Source: an uncultured Bacteroidales bacterium (GTDB lineage Bacteria > Bacteroidota > Bacteroidia > Bacteroidales > UBA932). Taken from it: 64,000 nucleotides of DNA. Made by a program: the position numbers and the translations under genes. Shown piece after piece: positions 8,768 to 16,485 of this stretch. A model generated the notes under the pieces. It was given only the letters and a program-made list of their open reading frames with translations. It made no database searches and was not told where the DNA came from. The stretch's first letter is position 1, and every line of letters begins with the position of its first letter. The stretch is from assembly GCA_947305645.1 (NCBI GenBank), contig CAMZEC010000005.1, positions 1-64,000 of the forward strand, written 5' to 3'.

Positions 8768-9607
8768 CTAATAATCGCCTAAAGTTTCTTCCAGTTGTTT
8801 CATTGCCTCTTCGCACTGCTCCGCGCTGGGGGCCTTGCCGTGCCACTTGTGGGTGCCGGCCATGAAGTCCACGCCGTGTCCCATCTCGGTGCGGAAGAGT
8901 ATCATCTTGGGCTTGCCGTTGGCAGCACGGGCAATCTCGAACGCCTTCAGGATGGACTCGAAGTCGTGTCCGTCGGCCTCTATGACCTCCCAGCCGAAGG
9001 CTGTCCACTTGTCGCGCAGGTCGCCTACGCCGCCCACGCTGTCCACGGGGCCGTCGATCTGCTGGCCGTTCCAGTCGGTGAACGCCACCAGGTTGTCCAG
9101 CCCGTGGTGTGCCGCCCACATGCCGGCCTCCCAGATCTGGCCTTCCTCGCTCTCGCCGTCGCCCAGCAGGCAGAAGACGCGCGTGCCGTCGGCGTCAAGC
9201 TTCTTGCCGAGGGCTATGCCGGCGGCGCAGGAGAGGCCCTGGCCTAGGGAGCCGGAGCTCTGGAAGACGCCGGGCAGGCCGTCGGTCACGCAGGGGTGCC
9301 CCTGGAGACGGGTGCCGAATTTGCGGAGGGTGCCCAGCTCGCTTACGGGGAAGTAGCCCGCACGCGCCAGCACGGAATAGTATACGGGGGCCAGGTGGCC
9401 TGCGGAGATAATGAAGGCGTCCTGCCCCTTGGCATCACGTTTCCATGTTGCGGGGTCGTGCTTCATCTCGCTGAAATACAGAGCGGTCATCACATCCGTG
9501 ATGCCCAAAGATCCGCCCGGGTGGCCGGACTTGGCCGTAGTCACCATTCGGACAATGTCCCTGCGGACTTGAGAGGCAATTCTGCCCAGTTCTTGAGGAT
9601 TAGCCAT
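8768..9607 (-). CDS. Transketolase, N-terminal subunit
   Basis: 279-aa N-terminal half of a split transketolase, holding the thiamine diphosphate and Mg binding domain. The cofactor motif GDGESEEGQIWEA followed by the Asn in DWNGQQIDG is clear, and SAGHLAPVYYSVLARAGY and GSLGQGLS match the family. It is followed after one base by the C-terminal subunit, forming a two-gene unit. A -7 promoter element (TATCTTTG) lies 29 bases before the ATG and is divergent from the lepA promoter. Confidence 0.94.
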   Translation of the reverse strand: MANPQELGRIASQVRRDIVRMVTTAKSGHPGGSLGITDVMTALYFSEMKHDPATWKRDAKGQDAFIISAGHLAPVYYSVLARAGYFPVSELGTLRKFGTRLQGHPCVTDGLPGVFQSSGSLGQGLSCAAGIALGKKLDADGTRVFCLLGDGESEEGQIWEAGMWAAHHGLDNLVAFTDWNGQQIDGPVDSVGGVGDLRDKWTAFGWEVIEADGHDFESILKAFEIARAANGKPKMILFRTEMGHGVDFMAGTHKWHGKAPSAEQCEEAMKQLEETLGDY

Positions 9608-9636
9608 ATAGAAATAATGATTATTGTCTTAGTTCA

Positions 9637-9644
9637 CAAAGATA
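9637..9644 (-). promoter_or_regulatory. TAnnTTTG -7 element for transketolase operon
   Basis: The minus strand reads TATCTTTG, an exact match to the Bacteroidetes -7 consensus, 29 bases before the transketolase ATG. It is back-to-back with the lepA element at 9657. Confidence 0.6.
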
Positions 9645-9656
9645 ACAAAAATAACT

Positions 9657-9664
9657 TATCTTTG
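9657..9664 (+). promoter_or_regulatory. TAnnTTTG -7 element for lepA
   Basis: TATCTTTG ends 8 bases before the lepA ATG at 9673, so the transcript would have a very short leader or none. Confidence 0.6.
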
Positions 9665-9672
9665 CACCTGTT

Positions 9673-11469
9673 ATGGAAATGGACCGAATTCGCAATTTCT
9701 GCATCATAGCTCATATAGACCACGGCAAGAGTACGCTGGCGGACCGCCTGCTGGAGCTTACCAGCACCCTGGCGGCGCGCGACATGGAAAACCAGGTGCT
9801 GGACGACATGGACCTGGAGAAGGAGAAGGGCATCACCATCAAGAGCCACGCCATCCAGATGCGCTACATGTACAAGGGCGAGGAGTACAGGCTCAACCTG
9901 ATCGACACTCCGGGCCACGTGGACTTCTCCTACGAGGTCTCGCGTTCTATCGCTTCCTGCGAGGGCGCGCTGCTGGTGGTGGACGCCTCGCAGGGCGTGC
10001 AGGCGCAGACCATTTCCAATCTCTATATGGCCATAGACCACGGGCTGGAGATCATCCCCGTACTGAACAAGATAGACATGGAGTCCGCGCAGCCGGAGCT
10101 GGTGACCGACGAAATCTGCGACCTTCTGGGCTGCGCGCCGGAGGACGTCTTCAAGGTCTCCGCCCGCACCGGCGAAGGCGTGCCGCCCATCCTGGACGCC
10201 ATCGTGGAGAAGATTCCCGCCCCTGCCGGCGACCCGTCCGCTCCCCTGCAGGCGCTCATTTTCGACTCCGTCTTCAACTCCTTCCGCGGCGTAATCGCCT
10301 ACTTCAAGGTGGCAAACGGCTGCGTGCGCAAGGGCGACAAGGTGAAGTTCTTCGCCACTGGCATGGAGTACGAGGTGGAGGAGGTGGGCTCGCTGAAGAT
10401 GAAGCTCATCCCGGGCACCGAGGTGGGCTGCGGCGACGTGGGCTACATCATCACGGGCATCAAGAGCGCCGTGGAGGTGAAGGTGGGCGACACCATCACC
10501 CACGTCGCCAACCCCTGCTCGCAGGCCATCGCCGGCTTCGAGGAGGTGAAGCCGATGGTGTTCGCAGGTATGTACCCCGTGCAGGCGGACAAGTTCGAGG
10601 AGCTGCGGGCCGTACTGGAGAAGTTCCAGCTGAACGACGCCTCCTTCGTGTACGAGCCCGAGAGCTCGCTGGCGCTGGGAAGCGGCTTCCGCTGCGGCTT
10701 CCTGGGCCTGCTGCACCTGGAAATCGTGCAGGAGCGCCTCTTCCGCGAGTTCGACATGGACGTCATCACCACGGTACCGAACGTCTCATATAAAGTATAT
10801 ACGATGCAAGGCGAGGTGCTCGACGTGCACAACCCCTCCGGCCTGCCGGCGCCGACTCTCATCGACCATATCGAGGAGCCGTACATCCGCGCGCAGATAA
10901 TCAGCAAGTCCGAGTTCTTCGGGCCCATCATGAAGCTCTGCCTGGACCGCCGCGGCACGCTGGTGAGCCAGCACTACATCACCGCCGAGCGCGTGGAGCT
11001 CAACTACGACATGCCGCTGAGCGAGATAGTGTTCGACTTCTACGACAAGCTGAAGACCATTAGCAAGGGCTACGCGTCCTTCGACTACCACATCACCGGA
11101 TACCGCCCGGCTAAGCTCGTGAAGCTGGACATTCTGCTGAACGGTGAGCCCGCCGACGCCCTGTCCACCCTGATTCACGAAGACAACGCCTACACCTTCG
11201 GCCGCAAGATGTGCGAGAAGCTCAAGGACCTCATCCCCCGCCAGCAGTTCGACATCCCCATCCAGGCTGCCATCGGCGCCAAGATCATCGCCCGCGAGAC
11301 CGTAAAGCAGGTGCGCAAGGACGTCACCGCCAAATGCTACGGCGGCGACGTAACCCGCAAGAGGAAATTGCTCGAAAAGCAGAAGGAAGGCAAGAAGCGC
11401 ATGCGCCAGATCGGCACCGTCCAGGTGCCGCAGAGTGCGTTTATGGCCGTGCTGAAGCTGGACAGCTGA
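9673..11469 (+). CDS. lepA: Elongation factor 4 (LepA)
   Basis: 598-aa translational GTPase EF4, which back-translocates or remodels stalled ribosomes. GTPase motifs are clear: [14 protein letters not shown] (G1), DTPGHVDF (G3) and NKIDM (G4). The protein continues through the EF-G-like domains to the LepA-specific C-terminal domain ([24 protein letters not shown], shown here in part). Length matches the family, which is about 600 aa. The start [21 protein letters not shown] fits known N termini, though the Met two codons later is also possible. Monocistronic by appearance, with its own promoter element and a possible terminator at its stop codon. Confidence 0.97.
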   Translation: MEMDRIRNFCIIAHIDHGKSTLADRLLELTSTLAARDMENQVLDDMDLEKEKGITIKSHAIQMRYMYKGEEYRLNLIDTPGHVDFSYEVSRSIASCEGALLVVDASQGVQAQTISNLYMAIDHGLEIIPVLNKIDMESAQPELVTDEICDLLGCAPEDVFKVSARTGEGVPPILDAIVEKIPAPAGDPSAPLQALIFDSVFNSFRGVIAYFKVANGCVRKGDKVKFFATGMEYEVEEVGSLKMKLIPGTEVGCGDVGYIITGIKSAVEVKVGDTITHVANPCSQAIAGFEEVKPMVFAGMYPVQADKFEELRAVLEKFQLNDASFVYEPESSLALGSGFRCGFLGLLHLEIVQERLFREFDMDVITTVPNVSYKVYTMQGEVLDVHNPSGLPAPTLIDHIEEPYIRAQIISKSEFFGPIMKLCLDRRGTLVSQHYITAERVELNYDMPLSEIVFDFYDKLKTISKGYASFDYHITGYRPAKLVKLDILLNGEPADALSTLIHEDNAYTFGRKMCEKLKDLIPRQQFDIPIQAAIGAKIIARETVKQVRKDVTAKCYGGDVTRKRKLLEKQKEGKKRMRQIGTVQVPQSAFMAVLKLDS

Positions 11470-11476
11470 CGCTGTC
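11461..11476 (+). terminator. Possible terminator hairpin at lepA stop
   Basis: GACAGC (11461-11466) and GCTGTC (11471-11476) can pair around a 4-base loop that includes part of the stop codon, followed by AGATTTTAAT. The stem is short, so confidence is limited. Confidence 0.35.
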
Positions 11477-11486
11477 AGATTTTAAT

Positions 11487-11515
11487 CTGTCATTCTGAGC
11501 GAAGCGAAGAATCTC
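11487..11515. repeat. Dispersed palindromic repeat unit
   Basis: Single unit beginning TGTCATTCTGAGCGAAGCGA and ending GAATCTC, matching the repeat family seen at 7698-7814 and 62265-62414. It lies between lepA and the ECF sigma factor gene. Confidence 0.65.
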
Positions 11516-11518
11516 TTT

Positions 11519-11546
11519 AAACCTCGGTACACCTTTTGCGTCTAAA
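11519..11546 (+). promoter_or_regulatory. ECF-type promoter before sigma factor
   Basis: AAACCT at 11519 and TTGCGTCTAAA at 11536-11546 are repeated with exactly the same 17-base offset upstream of the next gene (12059/12076). The pair resembles -35 AAC and -10 CGTC elements of ECF sigma factors, suggesting autoregulation by the sigma factor encoded here. Confidence 0.55.
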
Positions 11547-11553
11547 GAGTCGT

Positions 11554-12060
11554 ATGCTGGAGCAGGAAAGATTCTTCAATGAGCTGGTGCGGCAGTACAG
11601 CGAGCAGCTGTACTGGCACGTGCGCGGCATCGTGGGGAGCCACGAGGACGCGGACGACCTGATGCAGGAAATCTTCATCAAGGTGTGGCACGCTCTGCCC
11701 CGCTTCCGCGGCGACTCGGATCCCTTTACCTGGCTCTGGCGAATAGCCACCAACGAGGCCATCTCCTTTTTACGTAAGGCGCGCGTGCGTGCGGCACTGA
11801 GTTTCTCCCGCATCGATGCGGAAGCGGAGCGTATCAGCGACCCCAGCCCCTACTTCGACGGCGACAAGGCTCTCAGGGCCCTCCGCAAGGCCATCGCCTC
11901 CCTGCCCGACAAGCAGCGTCTGGTGTTCACCATGCGCTACTACGAGGAACTGAGCTACGAGCAGATTTCCGAGATAACGGGTACCAGCGTAGGGGCCCTG
12001 AAGACCTCCTACCATATTGCTTACGAGAAAATCAAGGACTTTCTGACCACCACCGATTAA
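11554..12060 (+). CDS. ECF RNA polymerase sigma-70 factor
   Basis: 168-aa extracytoplasmic-function sigma factor. Region 2 is visible in DADDLMQEIFIKVWHALPRFRG and WLWRIATNEAISFLRK, and region 4 in LPDKQRLVFTMRYYEELSYEQISEITGTSVGALKTSYHIAYEKIK (quoted in parts), ending in the recognition helix. Start chosen at the ATG (MLEQERFF); an upstream TTG in frame is unlikely because it falls within the promoter. The next two genes encode a small membrane protein and a Spy-like periplasmic protein, so the unit looks like an envelope-stress response. The same promoter-like sequence precedes this gene and the next. Confidence 0.92.
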   Translation: MLEQERFFNELVRQYSEQLYWHVRGIVGSHEDADDLMQEIFIKVWHALPRFRGDSDPFTWLWRIATNEAISFLRKARVRAALSFSRIDAEAERISDPSPYFDGDKALRALRKAIASLPDKQRLVFTMRYYEELSYEQISEITGTSVGALKTSYHIAYEKIKDFLTTTD

Positions 12061-12086
12061 ACCTGTTACGAACTATTGCGTCTAAA
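12059..12086 (+). promoter_or_regulatory. Second copy of ECF-type promoter
   Basis: AAACCT (12059-12064) and TTGCGTCTAAA (12076-12086) repeat the arrangement found before the sigma factor, overlapping the sigma gene stop codon and ending 8 bases before the next ATG. Confidence 0.55.
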
Positions 12087-12094
12087 TAAGCGAA

Positions 12095-12364
12095 ATGAAA
12101 AAGAACATGCCATATTCAACGCCGGAAGGATATTTCGAGGGCCTGCAGAACAGGCTCGGCGAGATTCCCGCACGCAAGAGCAGGATAAACCTGACGCCTT
12201 ACCTGGCTCTTGCAGCGAGCTTCATGCTTGCCATGCTCGCCGGCAATTACATACTTATGAAGACCACGGCCTCGCAGCCTGCGTCTGAAGACGAGATAGT
12301 TGAGTACCTCATAGATTCGGGCATGACTCTGGCCCAGCTTGAGGACGAAATATATAATTATTAA
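12095..12364 (+). CDS. Small single-pass membrane protein, possible anti-sigma partner
   Basis: 89 aa, start MKKNMPYSTPEGYFEGLQNRL. One hydrophobic segment (about residues 34-53, TPYLALAASFMLAMLAGNYI) separates an N-terminal cytoplasmic stretch of about 33 residues from a short acidic tail (EDEIVEYLIDSGMTLAQLEDEIYNY). This layout and position directly after an ECF sigma gene are common in Bacteroidales and suggest a small regulator or anti-sigma-like protein, but no zinc or ASD motif is visible, so the role is inference. The next gene starts 13 bases after it. Confidence 0.7.
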   Translation: MKKNMPYSTPEGYFEGLQNRLGEIPARKSRINLTPYLALAASFMLAMLAGNYILMKTTASQPASEDEIVEYLIDSGMTLAQLEDEIYNY

Positions 12365-12377
12365 ATATGTTTTGGTT

Positions 12378-12986
12378 ATGAAAAAGTTGGTTTCCATTTT
12401 GCTGACAGTCAGCATCGCAGCAGTGGCTCTCGCACAGCCGCAGCAGCAAGGCCGCAAAGACTTCCACGACAAGTCGAAGGGCATTGTAATCCGTAATGAA
12501 GCGGAGAAATTCAAAGCCGAAAGGGTGGCTTTCATAACGTCCGAGGTCGGCCTCACCGCCGAGGATGCCCAGGCATTCTGGCCTATCTACAACAAGGCCG
12601 AGGCTGAACAGAAAGAGCTCAACGTGGCCGAGAAGAAAGCGTACATTGCATTAACCAAGGCTCTCAATGAAGGAGAGGGCAACGTAGACGCCCTTCTGGA
12701 CAACTACGTAAAGGCCAAGAAGGCTAATGTAAATGTCCACATCGGCTACATGAAGGAGTACAAGAAAGCCATCGGAACCGAAAAGACCGCCAAGTTCTTC
12801 GCCAGCGAGGAGAAGTTCCGCAGGAATCAGTTCCACAAGCTCGCCGATGAGTACAGGAAGAACTGCGGTCACAAAGGACACGGCGCACCCGGCAAAGACT
12901 TCAAAGGTGGCCGAAGCGGCGAATTCCGGGGCGGCCACAATGGCAACCAGCAAGGTGCCCCTCAGAGCATTCCCCAGGGCGAATAA
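12378..12986 (+). CDS. Spy/CpxP-like periplasmic protein
   Basis: 202 aa from the ATG at 12378, with signal peptide MKKLVSILLTVSIAAVALAQ. The mature protein is highly charged and helical (FKAERVAFITSEVGLTAEDA, FWPIYNKAEAEQKELN), the pattern of Spy/CpxP-like LTXXQ-related stress proteins in Bacteroidetes, and ends in a Gly/His/Gln-rich tail (GHKGHGAPGKDFKGGRSGEF). Family members act as periplasmic chaperones or stress sensors. It is the third gene of the sigma-factor unit, so it is likely an output of the same regulon. The longer reading frame upstream overlaps the preceding gene and was not used. Confidence 0.75.
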   Translation: MKKLVSILLTVSIAAVALAQPQQQGRKDFHDKSKGIVIRNEAEKFKAERVAFITSEVGLTAEDAQAFWPIYNKAEAEQKELNVAEKKAYIALTKALNEGEGNVDALLDNYVKAKKANVNVHIGYMKEYKKAIGTEKTAKFFASEEKFRRNQFHKLADEYRKNCGHKGHGAPGKDFKGGRSGEFRGGHNGNQQGAPQSIPQGE

Positions 12987-13007
12987 ATTCGTTCATTAAT
13001 CCGCTCA

Positions 13008-13046
13008 GCGGGCAAGGTCCCATTATACATGGCAGACCTTGCCCGC
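13008..13046. terminator. 12-bp perfect inverted repeat between convergent genes
   Basis: GCGGGCAAGGTC (13008-13019) and GACCTTGCCCGC (13035-13046) form a perfect 12-bp stem with a 15-base loop. It lies between the Spy-like gene (plus) and lgt (minus) and may terminate transcription from both sides. Confidence 0.55.
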
Positions 13047-13084
13047 TATTCTATGTCTGAAGGTTGTACAGGGCACATTGCCGT

Positions 13085-13115
13085 GCAAGGTCCCCAGCCT
13101 AAAACGGGACCTTGC
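13085..13115. terminator. Second related inverted repeat
   Basis: GCAAGGTCCC (13085-13094) pairs perfectly with GGGACCTTGC (13106-13115). The arm shares GCAAGGTC with the first hairpin, so the two elements look like diverged copies, only 11 bases from the lgt stop codon. Confidence 0.5.
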
Positions 13116-13125
13116 CCGGAATAAA

Positions 13126-13998
13126 TCAAATCGCCTTTGCGTAATGGGTAGGCTCCTTCTTCGGCGGCTCCGGATGCACCACCGAGGCGGGCTTCCTGGA
13201 CACGAAGGAATAAACCAGCAGTGCCACGCCGGCAACGATGAACGGAATGGAAAGCAGCTGTCCCATGTTCAGGGCCATGCTGTTCTCGAATTCCACCTGC
13301 GGCTCCTTGATAAACTCTATCAGGAACCTCATGCCGAAGCAACCGACCAGGAACAAGCCAAAAAAGAATCCCCTGTGAACTTTGTCCAGTTTCTTGGCGT
13401 AAACCCAAAGCAGAACCAATCCCAGAATCAGATAGCTTAACGACTCGTAGATCTGAGTGGGATGCTTGGGTTCGGTCTCTCCGCGAAGCTCGAAAACGAA
13501 GCCCCACGGTAAAGAGGTGACATCACCGTAAATCTCTGAATTAAAGAGGTTTCCAAGCCTTATCAAACAACCTGCAAACGCAACAGTAATCACCAGTCGG
13601 TCCATAATCCAGAGGAAGTCGAAGTCGTTCTTCTTTCCGTAATGCACAGAGAACCACCACATTCCCAGAAGCAGGGCAATGGCGCCGCCGTGGCTGGCAA
13701 GTCCGCCCTTCCAGGGCATGAAGATCTCCCAGAATCCGGCCCATGAGCCGAAGTAATAATCCGGCTGATAGAAGCAGCAGTGCCCGAGGCGTGCGCCCAC
13801 TATGGTAGCTATAAGCAAGGTATAAAGAAGCGGGTCCAGAAGCTTCTCAGGCACGCCCTCGCGACGGAAAAACCAGCGGAAGAGGTACCAGCCGATAATG
13901 AACCCGGAAACAAAAAGCAATGAATACCAACGAATTCCGAAATTTCCTATGGTGAAAATCTCGGGATTGACGTTCCAGTGTATCGCAAGCAATTCCAT
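13126..13998 (-). CDS. lgt: Prolipoprotein diacylglyceryl transferase
   Basis: 290-aa multi-pass inner membrane enzyme that transfers diacylglyceryl from phosphatidylglycerol to the lipobox Cys of prolipoproteins. Landmarks are GARLGHCCFYQPDYY near residue 100, WKGGLASHGGAIALL, and the signature GCLIRLGNLFNSEIYGDVT containing the essential Arg and Asn region, followed by HPTQIYESLSYL. Start taken at the ATG (MELLAIHW); an upstream TTG in frame lies inside the promoter region. Seven transmembrane segments are expected. This enzyme would modify the many lipoproteins in this window. It appears to be a single-gene unit with a TATCTTTG element 15 bases upstream. Confidence 0.96.
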   Translation of the reverse strand: MELLAIHWNVNPEIFTIGNFGIRWYSLLFVSGFIIGWYLFRWFFRREGVPEKLLDPLLYTLLIATIVGARLGHCCFYQPDYYFGSWAGFWEIFMPWKGGLASHGGAIALLLGMWWFSVHYGKKNDFDFLWIMDRLVITVAFAGCLIRLGNLFNSEIYGDVTSLPWGFVFELRGETEPKHPTQIYESLSYLILGLVLLWVYAKKLDKVHRGFFFGLFLVGCFGMRFLIEFIKEPQVEFENSMALNMGQLLSIPFIVAGVALLVYSFVSRKPASVVHPEPPKKEPTHYAKAI

Positions 13999-14013
13999 AC
14001 TCAAAAAATTTTT

Positions 14014-14021
14014 CAAAGATA
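14014..14021 (-). promoter_or_regulatory. TAnnTTTG -7 element for lgt
   Basis: The minus strand reads TATCTTTG, 15 bases before the lgt ATG at 13998. Confidence 0.6.
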
Positions 14022-14096
14022 GGCTTTTTAAGGCGCATTAACAACCCAAAACAGGTATAATTTTTGCAGCAAAAGTCGCGCCCGTTACGTAAAAAC

Positions 14097-15473
14097 ATGA
14101 AAAAATCTATAGTAGTTTTAGCACTAATCTCGCTGACGCTGCAAACAGCCAATGCCCAGGAAACGGTCTATCTGACCCTGGACCAGGCCCTGCAGACGGC
14201 CCTGAGCGAGAACGCATCCGTCCGCATCGCGGACCTGGAAATCGAGCGCACCGGATATGCCCGTAAAGGCAGCTACGCCGCACTCTTCCCGCAGATTGAC
14301 GGCTCCGGCTCCTATCAGCGCACCATCAAAAAACAGGTAATGTACATGGACTTCGCCATCGGCGGCGGCTCGAGCGACGGCTCCGAAGGGGGCGGTTCGG
14401 TCTCCCGCGACGGCATCGAGGTGGGCCGCTGGAACACCTGGTCCACAGGCATATCGGCCAGCATGCCGCTGGTTAACGCACAGCTCTGGAAGAGCCTGCA
14501 GATAAGCGACCAGGACGTGGAGCTGGCGGTGGAAAAGGCACGCGCCTCCCGCCTGGAGACCGTCACCCAGGTGAAGAAGGCCTTCTTCACCGTCCTGCTG
14601 GCCAAAGAGGCGCTTAACGTTTATCAGTCGGTCTACGAGAACGCACGCGAGAACCTCGAGCTCACGCAGAAGAAGTACAACGCGCAGCGCGCCTCGGAGC
14701 TGGACCTCACCCGCGCAAAGACCACACTCGCGAACGCCGTGCCCAACATGTACGACGCCGCCAACTCGGTGGAGCTCGGCCTGTGGCAGCTGAAGGCCGT
14801 CATGGGGGTGGACCTGGACAGCAACATAGATGTCGCTGGCACCCTCAAGGACTACGCGGAAATGATGCTGGAGGCCCCCGAAAGCGGCTCCGACCTCAGC
14901 GGCAACTCCTCCCTGAGGCAGCTGGCCATCCAGGCGGAGCAGCTTGCGAACACCGTAAAGATGCAGCAATACGCCTTCCTGCCGTCGCTGGCAGTGGGCT
15001 TCAACTACAGCATCAACGCTATGGCCAACGACTACAACTTCAGCCAGTACAAGTGGTCCCCCTACTCCTACGTGGGCCTCAGCCTCAGCATCCCCATCTT
15101 CTCCGGAGGCAAGAGACTGAATGCAGTGCGGCAGGCAAAGGTGCAGGCGGCCGAGCTGGACATCCAGCGTACGAACACCGAACGCCAGCTGCAGATAGCC
15201 ATACGGCAGTACCTCGGCACCATGGACACCGCCACCAAGAGCTACGCCTCCGCCGCAAGCGCAGTGGAGACCGCCCAGAAGGCGTACTCCATCGCCCGCC
15301 AGTCGTACGACGTGGGCCGCAGCACCCTGACCGACCTCAACGACGCCCAGCTGGCGCTCACCCAGAGCGAGCTCGGCGTATGCCAGGCAATCTTCAGCTA
15401 CTTGTCTGCCAAGTCCGACCTCGAGGGCACCCTTGGCGCAGATTTCATAGAAAACAGCAACACAAATGAATAA
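14097..15473 (+). CDS. TolC-family outer membrane efflux protein
   Basis: 458-aa outer membrane channel of the TolC/OEP family with signal peptide (MKKSIVVLALISLTLQTANA). Two OEP repeats are visible: the first begins LTLDQALQTALSENASVRIADLE, the second includes YVGLSLSIPIFSGGKR. Long helical heptad-rich stretches form the periplasmic tunnel. It is the first gene of a tripartite RND system and its stop overlaps the start of the adaptor gene by 8 bases. It should provide the outer membrane exit duct for the pump encoded downstream. Confidence 0.92.
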   Translation: MKKSIVVLALISLTLQTANAQETVYLTLDQALQTALSENASVRIADLEIERTGYARKGSYAALFPQIDGSGSYQRTIKKQVMYMDFAIGGGSSDGSEGGGSVSRDGIEVGRWNTWSTGISASMPLVNAQLWKSLQISDQDVELAVEKARASRLETVTQVKKAFFTVLLAKEALNVYQSVYENARENLELTQKKYNAQRASELDLTRAKTTLANAVPNMYDAANSVELGLWQLKAVMGVDLDSNIDVAGTLKDYAEMMLEAPESGSDLSGNSSLRQLAIQAEQLANTVKMQQYAFLPSLAVGFNYSINAMANDYNFSQYKWSPYSYVGLSLSIPIFSGGKRLNAVRQAKVQAAELDIQRTNTERQLQIAIRQYLGTMDTATKSYASAASAVETAQKAYSIARQSYDVGRSTLTDLNDAQLALTQSELGVCQAIFSYLSAKSDLEGTLGADFIENSNTNE

Positions 15474-16485
15474 AACACTCATTTTAGCCGCCGCCGTGCT
15501 GCTCGCAGGCTGCGGTCAACAGAACAGCGGGACCGGCGCCCAGGGTGCCCCCCAGCAGGAAACCAAGCCCCTGGTAAGCGTGATTACCGCAAGCAAAGAG
15601 CGCGTTCCGCAGACCGCCCTGTACTCATCTACCGTACAGGCCAACGTGGTCAACAACATAGCCCCTCAGAGCGGCGGCCGCATCCAGAAACTCAACGTGG
15701 AAGTGGGCGACTTCGTGTCCAAGGGGCAGGTACTCGCAGAGATGGACCGCGTGCAGCTGGACCAGGCGGAACTCAAGCTCCGCAACGACGAGACCGAGCT
15801 CGAGCGCGTACGCGCCCTGCTGGCCCAGGGAGGCATCTCCCAGGCGGACTTCGACCAGCTGGAGCTGGCCTGCAACGTGAGCCGCAGCAACTGGCGCAAC
15901 ATTGAGGAGAACACCATACTCCGCAGCCCCGTGAGCGGCGTGGTGACCGCACGCAACTACGACCGCGGCGACATGTACGCCATGTCCCAGCCCATCTATA
16001 CCGTGCAGCAGATCACTCCCGTGAAGATACTGGTGGCCATTTCCGAGACCGACTACACCCGCGTGAAGAAGGGCGACAAGGTCTCCCTCACCGCCGACGC
16101 CCTTCCCGGCAAGACCTTCGAGGGCACGGTGAACCGCCTCTATCCCGTGATGGACGCCGCCACGCACACCTTCAACGTGGAGGTGCTGGTGCCCAACACC
16201 CGCAGGGAGCTCCGTCCGGGGATGTACGCCCGCGTGACCGTGAATTTCGGCGACAGCGTCAGCATTACGGTGCCCGATTCCGCGGTCTCCAAGATGCAGG
16301 GCGCCGGCACCCGCACGGTCTTCGTAATCGACGGCGAGGACAAGGCGGTCATGAAGGTGGTGACCCTCGGGCGCCACTTCGACGGCAAGTTCGAGGTGCT
16401 CTCCGGCATCGAGGAGGGCGAGCGAGTGGTCGTTAAGGGCAATTCTACGCTCAAGGCAGGTCAAACAGTGGAAATCGGACAGTAA
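15466..16485 (+). CDS. RND efflux periplasmic adaptor (MFP) lipoprotein
   Basis: 339-aa lipoprotein (lipobox LLAGC) of the membrane fusion protein family. Visible are the lipoyl-like half motifs (GGRIQKLNVEVGDFVSKGQVL and ILRSPVSGVVTARNYDRGDM, quoted in part), an alpha-helical hairpin between them, a beta-barrel domain (VKKGDKVSLTADALPGKTF) and the membrane-proximal domain ending in GEEGERVVVKGNSTL-like sequence. It bridges the inner membrane RND pump and the TolC partner. The stop overlaps the RND start by one base (TAATG), indicating translational coupling. Confidence 0.93.
   Translation: MNKTLILAAAVLLAGCGQQNSGTGAQGAPQQETKPLVSVITASKERVPQTALYSSTVQANVVNNIAPQSGGRIQKLNVEVGDFVSKGQVLAEMDRVQLDQAELKLRNDETELERVRALLAQGGISQADFDQLELACNVSRSNWRNIEENTILRSPVSGVVTARNYDRGDMYAMSQPIYTVQQITPVKILVAISETDYTRVKKGDKVSLTADALPGKTFEGTVNRLYPVMDAATHTFNVEVLVPNTRRELRPGMYARVTVNFGDSVSITVPDSAVSKMQGAGTRTVFVIDGEDKAVMKVVTLGRHFDGKFEVLSGIEEGERVVVKGNSTLKAGQTVEIGQ

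Noticed and set aside
14124-15482. Long antisense open frame over the TolC gene
   Set aside because: It mirrors a GC-rich coding region; composition is His/Gly/Val-rich with no domain, so it is a shadow. The same holds for the long frames at 2520-4871 (plus) and 16500-18452 (minus).
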